Positions 1 to 8,361 are shown, numbered from the stretch's first letter. The stretch: DNA of 30,832 nt from a virus (IMGVR_UViG_3300009422_000028:1-30832), one strand, 5' to 3'. The notes: generated from the sequence alone by a model not told the origin. Made by a program: numbers and translations.

Positions 1-2
1 GG

Positions 3-656
3 AAAAAACGTTCATATGTATTCCAAGGTTTTGTAGTTGAAGACCCGTTAAACGAAGACAAGACTCCGGAAAACCCAATCCGTAGATTTATTATTGGCCC
101 ACAGATCTTCCAGATCATTAAAGGTGCATTAATGGATCCTGAGTTAGAAGAACTGCCAACAGACTATATGCGTGGCGTTGACTTTAGAATTAAGAAAACT
201 TCTAAAGGTGGCTATGCAGACTATTCTACATCAAACTGGTCACGTAAAGAACGTGCATTAGAAGATGTTGAAAAGGCAGCTATTGATACACACGGGTTGT
301 TTAACATGTCAGATTTCCTTCCAAAGAAACCAGGCGAAGTTGAACTGAAGGTAATGAAAGAGATGTTTGAAGCGTCAGTAGACGGTGAAGCATACGATAT
401 GGATCGTTGGGGTCAATACTTTAAGCCAGCTGGCATGAGTCAGAACACTGGTGATCCTAACAAAAAATATACACCACCTACAGCATCAACACCTGCGCCA
501 GCGGCGGCACCTGCTCCAGTAGCAGCGGCAGCACCTGCTCCAACACCAACACCAGAGGCAGCACCTGCAACAGCAGAAGCGGCACCTGCAGATGACGGTG
601 CTAATAGAGCGCAAGATATTCTTGCAATGATTAGAAGCAGAAACGGCAACAGCTAA
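3..656 (+). CDS. 32: Single-stranded DNA-binding protein gp32, 5'-truncated by window edge
   Basis: The reading frame is open from the first complete codon and the true start lies upstream, so 217 C-terminal residues are visible. The visible part resembles the core of marine T4-like gp32 (segments such as RRFIIGPQIFQIIKGAL, then YADYSTSNWSRKERALEDVE). gp32 coats single-stranded DNA and coordinates replication, recombination and repair proteins. After residue ~150 comes a low-complexity Pro/Ala-rich linker, then an acidic and polar end (DDGANRAQDILAMIRSRNG). This matches a flexible tail carrying a short C-terminal protein-interaction peptide. An ATG at 132 lies inside the conserved core and is not the start. 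uvsX follows after a 71-nt gap containing a hairpin. The identification is from remembered family sequence, not a search. Confidence 0.9.
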   Translation, partial: KKRSYVFQGFVVEDPLNEDKTPENPIRRFIIGPQIFQIIKGALMDPELEELPTDYMRGVDFRIKKTSKGGYADYSTSNWSRKERALEDVEKAAIDTHGLFNMSDFLPKKPGEVELKVMKEMFEASVDGEAYDMDRWGQYFKPAGMSQNTGDPNKKYTPPTASTPAPAAAPAPVAAAAPAPTPTPEAAPATAEAAPADDGANRAQDILAMIRSRNGNS

Positions 657-664
657 TTTAATAC

Positions 665-696
665 GTGCGGGATATTTACATTCGACTATCCCGCAC
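665..696 (+). terminator. Hairpin between gp32 and uvsX
   Basis: A perfect 10-bp inverted repeat (GTGCGGGATA / TATCCCGCAC) encloses a 12-nt loop. It lies 9 nt after the gp32 stop and ends 31 nt before the uvsX start. There is no clean T-tract (TATTACTTTAAT follows), so it may be an attenuator or an mRNA 3'-end stabiliser rather than a strong intrinsic terminator. It would let the abundant gp32 be expressed differently from uvsX. Confidence 0.6.
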
Positions 697-727
697 TATT
701 ACTTTAATCTAACGAGAGGAAATATAT

Positions 728-1804
728 ATGGCGAAAGCATTTGACGTAAGTAAATTTAGAAAGACAATTACTAAGAGCATTTCTGGTCTTGGCATTGGCT
801 TTAACGACCCAACTGATTGGGTTAGCACAGGCAACTTTGCACTGAACTATCTTGTTAGTGGAGACTTTAATAAAGGAGTTCCGCTAGGTAAAGTAACAGT
901 GTTTGCCGGAGAATCGGGTAGTGGTAAGAGTTATTTTTGTTCAGCAAACATTGTAAAGTCTGCTCAAGAACAAGGTATCTTTGTAGTACTAATTGATTCA
1001 GAAAACGCACTTGACGAAGCATGGTTACATGCATTAGGTGTAGACACTTCAGAAGAAGCACTTCTTAAACTAAACATGTCCATGATTGATGATGTTGCTA
1101 AAACAGTATCTGAGTTCATGAAAGAATACAAAGAAATGCCAGAAGAAGAACGTCCTAAAGTGTTAATTGTAATTGATAGCTTAGGTATGTTACTAACACC
1201 TACTGATGTTGATCAATTTCAAGCTGGTAATATGAAAGGTGATATGGGTCGTAAGCCTAAGGCATTGACTTCACTTGTTCGTAACACCGTTAACATGATT
1301 GGTAGTTACAATGTAGGTATGGTGTGTACTAACCACACTTATGCATCACAAGACATGTTTGACCCTGATGATAAGATCAGTGGCGGACAAGGGTTTGTAT
1401 ATGCATCTAGTATTGTAGTTGCTATGAAGAAACTTAAACTTAAAGAAGACGAAGACGGAAATAAAACTACTACTGTACAAGGTATTAGAGCAGCGTGTAA
1501 AGTAATGAAAACACGTTACGCAAAACCGTTTGAAAGTGTTCAAGTTAAGATTCCGTATGAAACAGGTATGAATCCTTATTCAGGACTTGTTGAGTTGTTT
1601 GAAGCAAAAGGTCTTCTTAAGAAATCAGGTAATAGACTTGAGTATACTAGCCCACTAACAGGCGAAGTTATGCTAGAGTATCGTAAGCAATGGGTTGGAG
1701 AAAAACTTGATGTGGTTATGAATGATATTATAAATACACCTGTACAGGTTGAACCAATTGTAGATAACGTTGAGTTTGAGCTGGAAGAACAACCAACTGA
1801 ATAA
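728..1804 (+). CDS. uvsX: UvsX RecA-like recombinase
   Basis: This 358-aa protein is a RecA/UvsX-family ATPase, slightly shorter than T4 UvsX (~390 aa). It has Walker A GESGSGKS at residues 61-68 and a Walker B strand VLIVIDS at about 145-151. The following region with SGGQGF and the basic stretch is typical of DNA-binding loops. UvsX forms filaments on gp32-coated DNA and carries out strand exchange, which T4-like phages use for recombination-dependent replication and repair. The ATG follows AGAGGA by a suitable distance. It lies downstream of gp32 and upstream of two small genes with short spacing, so it probably leads a small recombination operon. Confidence 0.95.
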   Translation: MAKAFDVSKFRKTITKSISGLGIGFNDPTDWVSTGNFALNYLVSGDFNKGVPLGKVTVFAGESGSGKSYFCSANIVKSAQEQGIFVVLIDSENALDEAWLHALGVDTSEEALLKLNMSMIDDVAKTVSEFMKEYKEMPEEERPKVLIVIDSLGMLLTPTDVDQFQAGNMKGDMGRKPKALTSLVRNTVNMIGSYNVGMVCTNHTYASQDMFDPDDKISGGQGFVYASSIVVAMKKLKLKEDEDGNKTTTVQGIRAACKVMKTRYAKPFESVQVKIPYETGMNPYSGLVELFEAKGLLKKSGNRLEYTSPLTGEVMLEYRKQWVGEKLDVVMNDIINTPVQVEPIVDNVEFELEEQPTE

Positions 1805-1819
1805 TGGAGATTATAGCTT

Positions 1820-2068
1820 ATGGGATCTGACCTAATTGCTGATATTTGGAACGCTGTATCAGAACATATACCTGATAAAGATAAACAGGAAGTAGCAAAA
1901 ACTTTTATTACTACTCTTGTAGATCATGGAGTATCTGAAGTTACTATCAACGAGCTTTTTGGCGTTGATACATTTTTAGATACTGCTATCGAGTATGCCA
2001 CTGACGAAGACGACAGTGAAGCATATGATGAAGATGTTGAAGATGCAGTTTGGGATGACGAGGATTAA
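1820..2068 (+). CDS. Small acidic protein downstream of uvsX
   Basis: An 82-aa protein I do not recognise. The first ~60 residues look like a compact helical domain. The last ~25 are strongly acidic (DEDDSEAYDEDVEDAVWDDED). Acidic tails of this type often mimic DNA or bind ssDNA-binding or recombinase proteins, but that is inference. It sits 15 nt after uvsX and directly abuts the next gene, whose ATG follows its TAA, which suggests co-translation and a recombination or replication accessory role. Confidence 0.75.
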   Translation: MGSDLIADIWNAVSEHIPDKDKQEVAKTFITTLVDHGVSEVTINELFGVDTFLDTAIEYATDEDDSEAYDEDVEDAVWDDED

Positions 2069-2524
2069 ATGAATTGGTACGATAGAGTTTCTAAAGATAT
2101 TTCGAACATTCCTGCCGCAGTGCAGTACTATGAGGGTGAAATTCTTTTAGCAAAAAAAGAAACAAACGTTCATGGTAGTATTGAACAGGCGGCAGCTAGA
2201 ATGCCAGGCATTGTAGAAACTAGATTCGGCCAATTACAAGAGATCGAAGCAATACTCGAATACTTAAATATCGAACTTCGCCGTTTACGAAGTCAACATT
2301 TTAGAAAATATGTTGAAAACTATCAGCGTCAACTTAGCTCACGAGATGCTGATAAATTTGTAGACGGCGAAGCCGATGTTGTTGATTTTGAGAAAATTAT
2401 CAACGATTTTGCACTATTACGCAATAAGTGGCTAGGCATTATTAAAGGCTTAGACATTAAACAATGGCAACTTTCAAACATTGTTAAGCTCAGAACAGCT
2501 GGGCTAGATGACGCATCCATATAA
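2069..2524 (+). CDS. Conserved helical protein next to UvsX (UvsY-like candidate)
   Basis: This 151-aa, mostly alpha-helical protein has charged segments (YLNIELRRLRSQHFRKYVE; SRDADKFVDGE). I recall close relatives in marine T4-like phages, usually unnamed and near uvsX. Length and the C-terminal pattern (a helix with KWLGIIKG, then NIVKLRTAG) loosely resemble the recombination mediator UvsY (T4 UvsY is 137 aa), which loads UvsX on gp32-covered DNA. That similarity is weak and by eye, so it is a candidate only. The ATG directly follows the previous stop. It is the last gene before the late promoter at 2547. Confidence 0.7.
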   Translation: MNWYDRVSKDISNIPAAVQYYEGEILLAKKETNVHGSIEQAAARMPGIVETRFGQLQEIEAILEYLNIELRRLRSQHFRKYVENYQRQLSSRDADKFVDGEADVVDFEKIINDFALLRNKWLGIIKGLDIKQWQLSNIVKLRTAGLDDASI

Positions 2525-2546
2525 TTTTACTGAGATAAACTGCGCA

Positions 2547-2554
2547 TATAAATA
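2547..2554 (+). promoter_or_regulatory. T4-type late promoter TATAAATA, fused to start codon
   Basis: The octamer TATAAATA is an exact match to the T4 late promoter consensus (recognised in T4 by sigma gp55). It ends 5 nt before the ATG at 2560, so the expected transcription start falls on the A of ATG. No ribosome-binding site lies between. Confidence 0.7.
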
Positions 2555-2559
2555 CTAGT

Positions 2560-3342
2560 ATGAAAAGAATCGTACTAGTCACAGGCGGATTTGATCCGCT
2601 ACACTCCGGGCATATTGCCTATTTCAAAGCAGCTAAAGAACTTGGAAACGAGTTATGGGTTGGCGTTAACAGCGACGAGTGGTTAACGAACAAAAAGGGT
2701 ATGCCGTTTATGCCCGTCCAAGAAAGAATTGCTATTATTAAAGAACTTGCTGTAGTAGACAATGTTATTACATTTAAAGATGATGAGGAAGGATCTGCAT
2801 GTGGTGCGATAGACGTAGCACTTAGAACATCTGAAACAATGCATGACAGAATAGTGTTTGCTAATGGCGGCGACAGAGGTGAAGGCAATTCACCAGAAGT
2901 AGAAAAATTTTCCAACAACGATAGAGTAGAATTTGAATTTGGCGTTGGTGGGACAGACAAAAAGAATTCAAGCAGTTGGATTTTAGGAGAATGGAAAACA
3001 CCTAAAACAACACGCAAATGGGGTTGGTATAGAGTACTAGATCATCAACCAGAAAATAATTTTAAAATTAAAGAACTAGTAATTGAGCCAGGTGCATCTC
3101 TTTCTGATCAAAGACATTTTAAAAGATCAGAACATTGGTATGTACTAAAAGGCAAAGTTAAAATAGATACTCAATGGAATGACATTAGTAATAGTGTAGA
3201 ACTTTTACCCTTGCAACGAGGGTATGATATTGCAGTAGGCACTTGGCACAAAGCAAGTAACCCCACAAACGAATTAACACATATACTAGAAGTTCAATAT
3301 GGTGAATCTTGTATCGAAGAGGATATTGAAAGACGTGACTGA
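2560..3342 (+). CDS. Cytidylyltransferase-like / cupin (mannose-6-P isomerase type) fusion
   Basis: A 260-aa two-domain protein. Residues 1 to ~140 form a nucleotidyltransferase of the HxGH superfamily: GGFDPLHSGH at 9-18 holds the signature HSGH, and the segment resembles the RfaE/HldE C-terminal adenylyltransferase and TagD-type enzymes. Residues ~150-260 resemble the type II mannose-6-phosphate isomerase cupin, with an SEHWYVLKGK strand and an ending LEVQYGE..EEDIERRD. Only part of the usual His-rich metal site is visible (RHFKRSEH). The expected role is to activate a sugar or polyol phosphate as a nucleotide sugar, with the cupin isomerising or binding a sugar. It is the first gene of the glycan block and follows a late promoter motif with no visible ribosome-binding site. 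Confidence 0.85.
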   Translation: MKRIVLVTGGFDPLHSGHIAYFKAAKELGNELWVGVNSDEWLTNKKGMPFMPVQERIAIIKELAVVDNVITFKDDEEGSACGAIDVALRTSETMHDRIVFANGGDRGEGNSPEVEKFSNNDRVEFEFGVGGTDKKNSSSWILGEWKTPKTTRKWGWYRVLDHQPENNFKIKELVIEPGASLSDQRHFKRSEHWYVLKGKVKIDTQWNDISNSVELLPLQRGYDIAVGTWHKASNPTNELTHILEVQYGESCIEEDIERRD

Positions 3343-4144
3343 TTGGATCTTCATAAGCAAGGGAAATAAAGATCCCTACATCAATCGTTTTGCTAGAGGT
3401 TGCAATTCAAGTGTGGTAGATTCTAATACCTTTGATTATGACGACTCGGAAAATCCAATTGTGCTACGTGGTATCTTAAAAAAGAAATGGATGCATCGTT
3501 GTATGGAAGATGCTAGAGACTTTTACTATATGGACACTGGATATTTTGGTAATGAAATTACTAAAAGCAATCCTAATGGTTGGAAGTTTTGGCATAGAAT
3601 TGTTAAAAACAATTTGCAACACAACAAAATTATTGAACGCCCATCGGCAAGATTTGAAGGATTTGGCAAGAAGTTTGTACCGTGGAATAAAAAAGGAAAG
3701 AAGATTCTTATTGCTGCGCCTGATGAAAAACCGATGAAATTTTACGATACTGATTTAGATACATGGTTATCTGAAACAGTTGAAACTATAAAGCAATACA
3801 CTGATAGACCTATAGAAATTAGACAACGATCTAAACAACGTGCAGATAGAATGGTGAGTAATACGCTTGAACAAGCATTAGCTGATGATGTATTTGCATT
3901 AGTTACATTTAATTCTAATGCAGCAGTTGAGTCTGTTTTCCAAGGAATACCAGTATTTACACTAGCACCTGTTAGTGCAGCACTACCTGTTGGATCAAAC
4001 GATTTAACAAAAATTGAAACACCGCATTACCCAACTCAAGACGTACTTTGGGCATGGGGATGTCATTTAGCACACGGTCAGTTTCACGATAGTGAATTAA
4101 GGACTGGCAAAGCTAAAGCATATTTGGAGGAAACATGGACTTAA
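3335..4144 (+). CDS. GT-B-like capsule-type glycosyltransferase homologue, paralogue A
   Basis: A 269-aa protein starting at GTG 3335, which overlaps the previous stop by 8 nt behind a GAGGA motif. An in-frame ATG at 3299 would overlap the previous gene by 44 nt and seems less likely. It belongs to a family present five times here. Shared marks are (Y/W)xxDTGYF...KxWHRIVKN in the first half, PWxxxGxxIL at mid-protein, YTDRPIEIR, and a final NSNAAVESVFQGIPVFTLAP block. That last block resembles the donor-sugar site of GT-B and capsule-synthesis proteins (invariant Ser/Asn before a small-residue helix and G-(I/V)-P). The closest named relatives I can suggest are KpsC/KpsS-like proteins; no function has been shown. 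Confidence 0.8.
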   Translation: MTDWIFISKGNKDPYINRFARGCNSSVVDSNTFDYDDSENPIVLRGILKKKWMHRCMEDARDFYYMDTGYFGNEITKSNPNGWKFWHRIVKNNLQHNKIIERPSARFEGFGKKFVPWNKKGKKILIAAPDEKPMKFYDTDLDTWLSETVETIKQYTDRPIEIRQRSKQRADRMVSNTLEQALADDVFALVTFNSNAAVESVFQGIPVFTLAPVSAALPVGSNDLTKIETPHYPTQDVLWAWGCHLAHGQFHDSELRTGKAKAYLEETWT

Positions 4145-4821
4145 AAGTATTCGTAGGATACGACACTAAAGAAGATATAGCTTATCAAGTTTGTAAGCAC
4201 AGCATTGAACGTCATAGCCCTACAGCAATAGTTAAACCACTAAAACAGTCTGAACTTAGAAGTCAAGGCTGGTATACAAGAGGCAACGATAAACTAGCAA
4301 GTACTGAGTTTACTTTTACTCGCTTCCTAGTACCAGAGCTTAGTAACTTTAATGGCTGGGCAGTATTTATGGATTGTGATATGTTGCTTACTACAGATAT
4401 TAAAGAACTGTTTGATCAAGCAGACGACAAGTATGCTATTATGTGTGTACATCACGACTATGCACCTAAAGAAGGCATTAAAATGGACGGACAAAAACAA
4501 ACAGTGTATCCACGTAAAAACTGGTCAAGTGTTATGTTGTTTAATTGCGGCCATCCTGCTAACAAAGCATTGACTATGGATTTAGTTAACGAACCAGAAA
4601 TTAACGGTGCATACTTGCATCGCTTTAGTTGGTTAGCAAGTGATGACTTAATTGGTGAAATCTCGCCCGAATGGAATTGGTTAGTAGGACACTACCAAGA
4701 GCCAACAGACGGCACACCAAAACTAATACATTACACGGAAGGTGGCCCGTGGTTTGAAAACTATCGTACATGCGAATACCATAAAGAGTGGAAAGCTGAA
4801 TTACAGGACATGATGAGATAA
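4135..4821 (+). CDS. GT8-like (GT-A fold) glycosyltransferase
   Basis: A 228-aa protein resembling family 8 or LgtC-like glycosyltransferases. It opens with LKVFVGYDTKEDIAYQVC, the typical first strand and helix of that fold. FTFTRFLVPEL at ~60-69 is followed by VFMDCDMLL, where D80-C-D82 is the metal-binding DxD motif. The later WNWLVGHY and KLIHYTEGGPWF segments match the acceptor side and the late His ligand of such enzymes. It would transfer a hexose from a nucleotide sugar, retaining its configuration. The ATG has a strong GGAGGA site and overlaps the previous gene by 10 nt; the next start overlaps its stop as TAATG. Confidence 0.85.
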   Translation: MDLKVFVGYDTKEDIAYQVCKHSIERHSPTAIVKPLKQSELRSQGWYTRGNDKLASTEFTFTRFLVPELSNFNGWAVFMDCDMLLTTDIKELFDQADDKYAIMCVHHDYAPKEGIKMDGQKQTVYPRKNWSSVMLFNCGHPANKALTMDLVNEPEINGAYLHRFSWLASDDLIGEISPEWNWLVGHYQEPTDGTPKLIHYTEGGPWFENYRTCEYHKEWKAELQDMMR

Positions 4822-5597
4822 TGACACTAAGCCCTGAAGAAATCTTAGTTAAGGGATCTGGAGACAAACTAACAGTTGAGTCTTCTAACTTATCCAAACC
4901 TATGGTTATTAGAGGTGTAATTAAAAAACAACATGCTGACAACTGTGTAAAAAATAATAGAGACTATTGGTACATTGACACAGGTTACTTTGGTAATTTT
5001 CCTAGTACAGGAAATAAAAAAGGCAATAAGAAGTGGCACAGGATTGTTAAAAATGAAAATCAACTATCTACGTTTAGACCAAATTTGCCACAAGATAGAT
5101 GGAACAACCTTGTTAAAGATGATCCAAGAATTCAATGGTCAGGCTGGAAGAATCACGATAAAAAGATTCTATTAGTAATGCCTAATCCTAAAGCATGTGC
5201 ATGGTATAATGTTGACTATAACAAATGGGTCAAACAAACTACAAAACAGATTAAACAACATATTGATTTACCAATTGAAGTAAGAATTAAAGGTTCACGT
5301 ACAGCACGTAACTTCGAATACTCAATTTACGATGCTTTTAATTCTGGAGTGTATGCTACAGTAACAATGAATAGCATGGCTGCACTTGAATCTGTTCTAT
5401 ACGGTATTCCAGCATTTGTTACATCGCCTTGCGCAGCTACACCTTTAGCGTCAACGGACCTAAGTCAGCTTAGTAGTCCTTACTATCCTGAATTGGATAA
5501 AATACAACAGCACTGTCATAGCCTTGCGTATGGACAGTTTACATTTGATGAAGTTGAGTCTGGTGCTGCATACAACTTAGTGGAGAAATACAGCTAA
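4821..5597 (+). CDS. GT-B-like capsule-type glycosyltransferase homologue, paralogue B
   Basis: This 258-aa protein is closely similar to paralogue A across its full length. It shows VIRGVIKK, WYIDTGYFGN, KKWHRIVKN, an IL..MPNPKA segment, IKQHIDLPIEVR, then NSMAALESVLYGIPAFVTSP and LSSPYYPE. The shared order suggests a tandem duplication later split by the GT8 gene. Its N-terminal half is as short as in A, so both lack the longer first domain seen in paralogues D and E. They may act with a partner subunit or be minimal enzymes. Start and stop overlap both neighbours as TAATG, indicating translational coupling. Confidence 0.8.
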   Translation: MTLSPEEILVKGSGDKLTVESSNLSKPMVIRGVIKKQHADNCVKNNRDYWYIDTGYFGNFPSTGNKKGNKKWHRIVKNENQLSTFRPNLPQDRWNNLVKDDPRIQWSGWKNHDKKILLVMPNPKACAWYNVDYNKWVKQTTKQIKQHIDLPIEVRIKGSRTARNFEYSIYDAFNSGVYATVTMNSMAALESVLYGIPAFVTSPCAATPLASTDLSQLSSPYYPELDKIQQHCHSLAYGQFTFDEVESGAAYNLVEKYS

Positions 5598-6703
5598 TGA
5601 AATTGCTGATGAACGATAAAGAAATTGCAAACTTTTTACTGTCGTTAGTGCCAGTGCCTGAAGAGTTATTCAAATTTAATATGCAAGACAGATACTGTGC
5701 AACTTATATTCAAGACCATCTTAGTAAAAAAGCTAAATGGAAAGAACCAAATCGCAAACTGGAACCAGATGAAAAGAAGAAATTTAGAGATAAACTTCTT
5801 AAAGCTGTACGCAGAGATTTAGATGAATGGGTTGATGTAGTTAACAAAAACAAAGGCGGAATACGTGATAACTATTTTCACGCAATACATAATAACATTG
5901 AATATTTTATTGATGCATTTGGCATCGACGAAATCTTTGCAAAATATAAAGTTGCTGAATATAAAAACTTTGTAAAAGGTACTGGCGCACATCTTGGTGC
6001 CGGTGCAAACAACGAATTTATTAGAAGAAAAGAGTTTACTTCGTTTACTGATGATTGTCTAATTAGAAACACAGTTGGTAATGAAGATCTGCTTGTTACA
6101 AAAATTGATAACAACTATCCTTTTTGGTTTATTGATAGCGGTTATACAAACTTCCTCGAATCAAATAAAAAATGGCATAGACTAGTGCGTAGTCATTTAC
6201 ACTACGGCAAGTCTTTTGATGCACCTGCAGACAGATTAGGTAATTTTAAAAAGTTTCCTAGACCTTGGAGGAAAGACGGAGAAATTATTTACGTAATTGA
6301 ACCTGGACCGTTTGCAGCAAGTATTATGCACGTAGATCTAAAAACTTGGAAGTATGATGTAGCAAAAGAGTTACGTAAGTATACTGACAAGCGCATTAGA
6401 TTTAGATCTAAGGCACCTAAAAAGAAAAGAACTGACCTACATAAAGAATTGTTAAATGACGATTATTACTGCTTAGTAAACATTAATAGTAACGCAGCAA
6501 CAGAAGCTATATGGGCCGGAGTTCCAGCTATAACGCTAGATACACACATAACAAACCCAGTAACACGCAATAAATTATCAGATATTAACAACCTTTATCG
6601 TGATAATATTGGATCTTGGTTATGTATGTTAAGCTATTCTCAATTTACAAAAGAAGAACTACTTAACGGAAAAGCAGCGTCAGTTGTAAAGAGACTTCCA
6701 TGA
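5597..6703 (+). CDS. GT-B-like homologue with extra N-terminal domain, paralogue C
   Basis: A 368-aa protein, longest of the five paralogues. Residues ~150-368 carry the family marks: FWFIDSGYTNF, KKWHRLVRS, RPWRKDGEIIYVIEPG, YTDKRIRFRSK, INSNAATEAIWAGVPAITLD and a YSQFTKEELLNGKAA end. The first ~140 residues form a separate charged helical domain rich in Lys and Asp that the others lack; I do not recognise it. Loss of the usual Pro in T-D-(R/L)-P (here TDKRI) and altered post-site residues show divergence. The start overlaps the previous stop and the end overlaps the next gene by ATGA. Confidence 0.78.
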   Translation: MKLLMNDKEIANFLLSLVPVPEELFKFNMQDRYCATYIQDHLSKKAKWKEPNRKLEPDEKKKFRDKLLKAVRRDLDEWVDVVNKNKGGIRDNYFHAIHNNIEYFIDAFGIDEIFAKYKVAEYKNFVKGTGAHLGAGANNEFIRRKEFTSFTDDCLIRNTVGNEDLLVTKIDNNYPFWFIDSGYTNFLESNKKWHRLVRSHLHYGKSFDAPADRLGNFKKFPRPWRKDGEIIYVIEPGPFAASIMHVDLKTWKYDVAKELRKYTDKRIRFRSKAPKKKRTDLHKELLNDDYYCLVNINSNAATEAIWAGVPAITLDTHITNPVTRNKLSDINNLYRDNIGSWLCMLSYSQFTKEELLNGKAASVVKRLP

Positions 6704-7617
6704 CGTTAACAGCAGTAGCATACTATGCTGGCATTCCGCCACATAATAACAATCCAGAAAAGCCACTAATCTTAGATAACTTTCTAGCAGGTGTTAAGGC
6801 AGCTGGTGATAATGCTATTGACCATCGACAGTTAAGTACAATTCCACATGCTGATGTTGCATTGATACAAGGGTTTGTACACGAACACGGAAAAAATGCA
6901 CCTCATCTTGTTTTAAGAAAAAATGCAGTAGAACAACAACAGCAACCAGGTAAACGATCTTTAATAGTTGACAGTAATTTATTTTTAGCATACGATCAAG
7001 GAAATACAAATCGTTATTTACGATATAGTTACGATGGAGTATTTCCCACTACAGGATTTTATTTTGATACAGATGTTGATCCTACTCGCTGGCAAAAAAT
7101 TAGTAGCAGATTAAATATTCAAATGAAACCTTGGAGAACTGAAGGTAATCATATTCTAGTATGTTTGCAACGCAACGGCGGTTGGAGTATGCGTGGGTAT
7201 AATAGTGTACAATGGGCGAACGATACTATTGCAACTATTAGAAACATAACTGATAGACCAATATTAGTTAGAGGACATCCAGGCGATAAAAAGACAAGAT
7301 ACTTTCCGCAACATAAAGATGTATTTGTAAGCAATTCACCTAGTATTCTACAAGATTTAAAGAACGCATGGGCAACTGTGCTATATAATAGTAGTCCTAG
7401 TGTTATTAGTGCAATTGAAGGAGTTCCGGTATTCTTAACTGATCCTAGTCCAGAACACAGTCAGAGTCACGAAGTAGCAAATACAAAAATTAAAAGATTA
7501 AATGATCCAAAACTTTTTGATAGGCAGGAATGGATAGAAAAGTTGGCAATGTGCCATTGGAACTTTCAAGAACTAGCCTCAGGAGAGGCATGGAAACACT
7601 TTAGGAGATACATATGA
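6700..7617 (+). CDS. GT-B-like homologue, paralogue D
   Basis: This 305-aa member keeps a fuller N-terminal half (VAYYAGIPP...KPLILDNFLAGVKAAGD). That resembles the acceptor-side Rossmann domain of GT-B proteins and is shared in outline with paralogue E. The second half shows KPWRTEGNHILVCLQR, ITDRPILVRGHPGDK, NSSPSVISAIEGVPVFLTDP and a WNFQELASGEAW end. HPGDK parallels HPR in paralogue E and is the typical RxHP element of capsule-type transferases, absent from A-C. It therefore looks closer to the ancestral form. It overlaps both neighbours by ATGA. Confidence 0.78.
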   Translation: MTLTAVAYYAGIPPHNNNPEKPLILDNFLAGVKAAGDNAIDHRQLSTIPHADVALIQGFVHEHGKNAPHLVLRKNAVEQQQQPGKRSLIVDSNLFLAYDQGNTNRYLRYSYDGVFPTTGFYFDTDVDPTRWQKISSRLNIQMKPWRTEGNHILVCLQRNGGWSMRGYNSVQWANDTIATIRNITDRPILVRGHPGDKKTRYFPQHKDVFVSNSPSILQDLKNAWATVLYNSSPSVISAIEGVPVFLTDPSPEHSQSHEVANTKIKRLNDPKLFDRQEWIEKLAMCHWNFQELASGEAWKHFRRYI

Positions 7618-8360
7618 TTAAATTAGACAATGGATGGCATATGCCAGACAACGAAGTAAAGATGACTAGACATATTCAAGAAGATACTGATATGTATAAT
7701 CCTAATTACGAAAGAAAAATTAGAGATGCTATTTTAGCAGCCATTCCGATCAAAGGAATATTTGTTGATGTTGGTGCTAACGTAGGACTTTGGTCAATGG
7801 ATATGAAAAAACATTTTAGAAAAGTAGTTTCTTATGAGCCTAGTGAAAGAGTTCACGAATGCCTAGTAAAAAACTTAGGTGAGTATGATACCATTAACAT
7901 TAGACGTAAAGCATTAGGCGATAAAGCTGTAACTGTACAGTTTCATGACGGGATTAAAAACTGCGGTGATAGTAAAATTGCAATGTGGGAGTCTGATGCG
8001 TTTTATTATGTTGATGTTGTAAAATTAGACGATGAAGGTATCAAGAATATTTCATTAATTAAAATTGATGTGCAAGGATACGAATTACCGGCAGTTTTAG
8101 GAATGGAAAAAGTTATTGAAGAGCAGCAACCGTGGGTAGCATTTGAAATTAATAATGATGTTGACGTTATTTGTAAGTTTTTAGAAGATAGAGGTTACGA
8201 CCAAATATACATGAAGTCAAAAAGAGTGTTAATTTATGCACCAAAAACAGGACCTATGGCGCCAGCAAGTAAATTTATGGGTAGATACTTAGGACCAGGA
8301 CCTTATGAAAAATTAAGTGGTAAAAGTGGTAAAGTAATTCCGTTGCAACAAGGAAGATAG
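7614..8360 (+). CDS. FkbM-family methyltransferase 1
   Basis: A 248-aa SAM-dependent methyltransferase of the FkbM family. Motif I is FVDVGANVGLW (DVGANVG at 52-58), the acidic end of strand 2 is VVSYEPS (~71-77), and the family mark IKIDVQGYE is at ~149-157, followed by a strand ending in FEIN. FkbM enzymes methylate hydroxyls, often on sugars or polyketides, so within this operon O-methylation of a glycan is likely. The last ~45 residues, rich in Gly and Pro (GPMAPASKFMGRYLGPGPYE), lie beyond the usual domain. The ATG overlaps the previous stop. Confidence 0.88.
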   Translation: MIKLDNGWHMPDNEVKMTRHIQEDTDMYNPNYERKIRDAILAAIPIKGIFVDVGANVGLWSMDMKKHFRKVVSYEPSERVHECLVKNLGEYDTINIRRKALGDKAVTVQFHDGIKNCGDSKIAMWESDAFYYVDVVKLDDEGIKNISLIKIDVQGYELPAVLGMEKVIEEQQPWVAFEINNDVDVICKFLEDRGYDQIYMKSKRVLIYAPKTGPMAPASKFMGRYLGPGPYEKLSGKSGKVIPLQQGR

Positions 8361-8361
8361 T

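Noticed and set aside
440-649. Ala/Gly-rich reverse-strand frame opposite the gp32 tail
   Set aside because: It mirrors the Pro/Ala-rich repeat of gp32; no start signal.
2619-3017. 132-codon reverse-strand frame within the nucleotidyltransferase-cupin gene
   Set aside because: It lies opposite a recognisable domain and has low-complexity Ser/Leu composition, as expected for antisense translation.
3299-3334. Extended ATG start at 3299 for the first GT-B-like paralogue
   Set aside because: It would overlap the previous gene by 44 nt. GTG 3335 has a purine-rich site and a short overlap like the neighbours.
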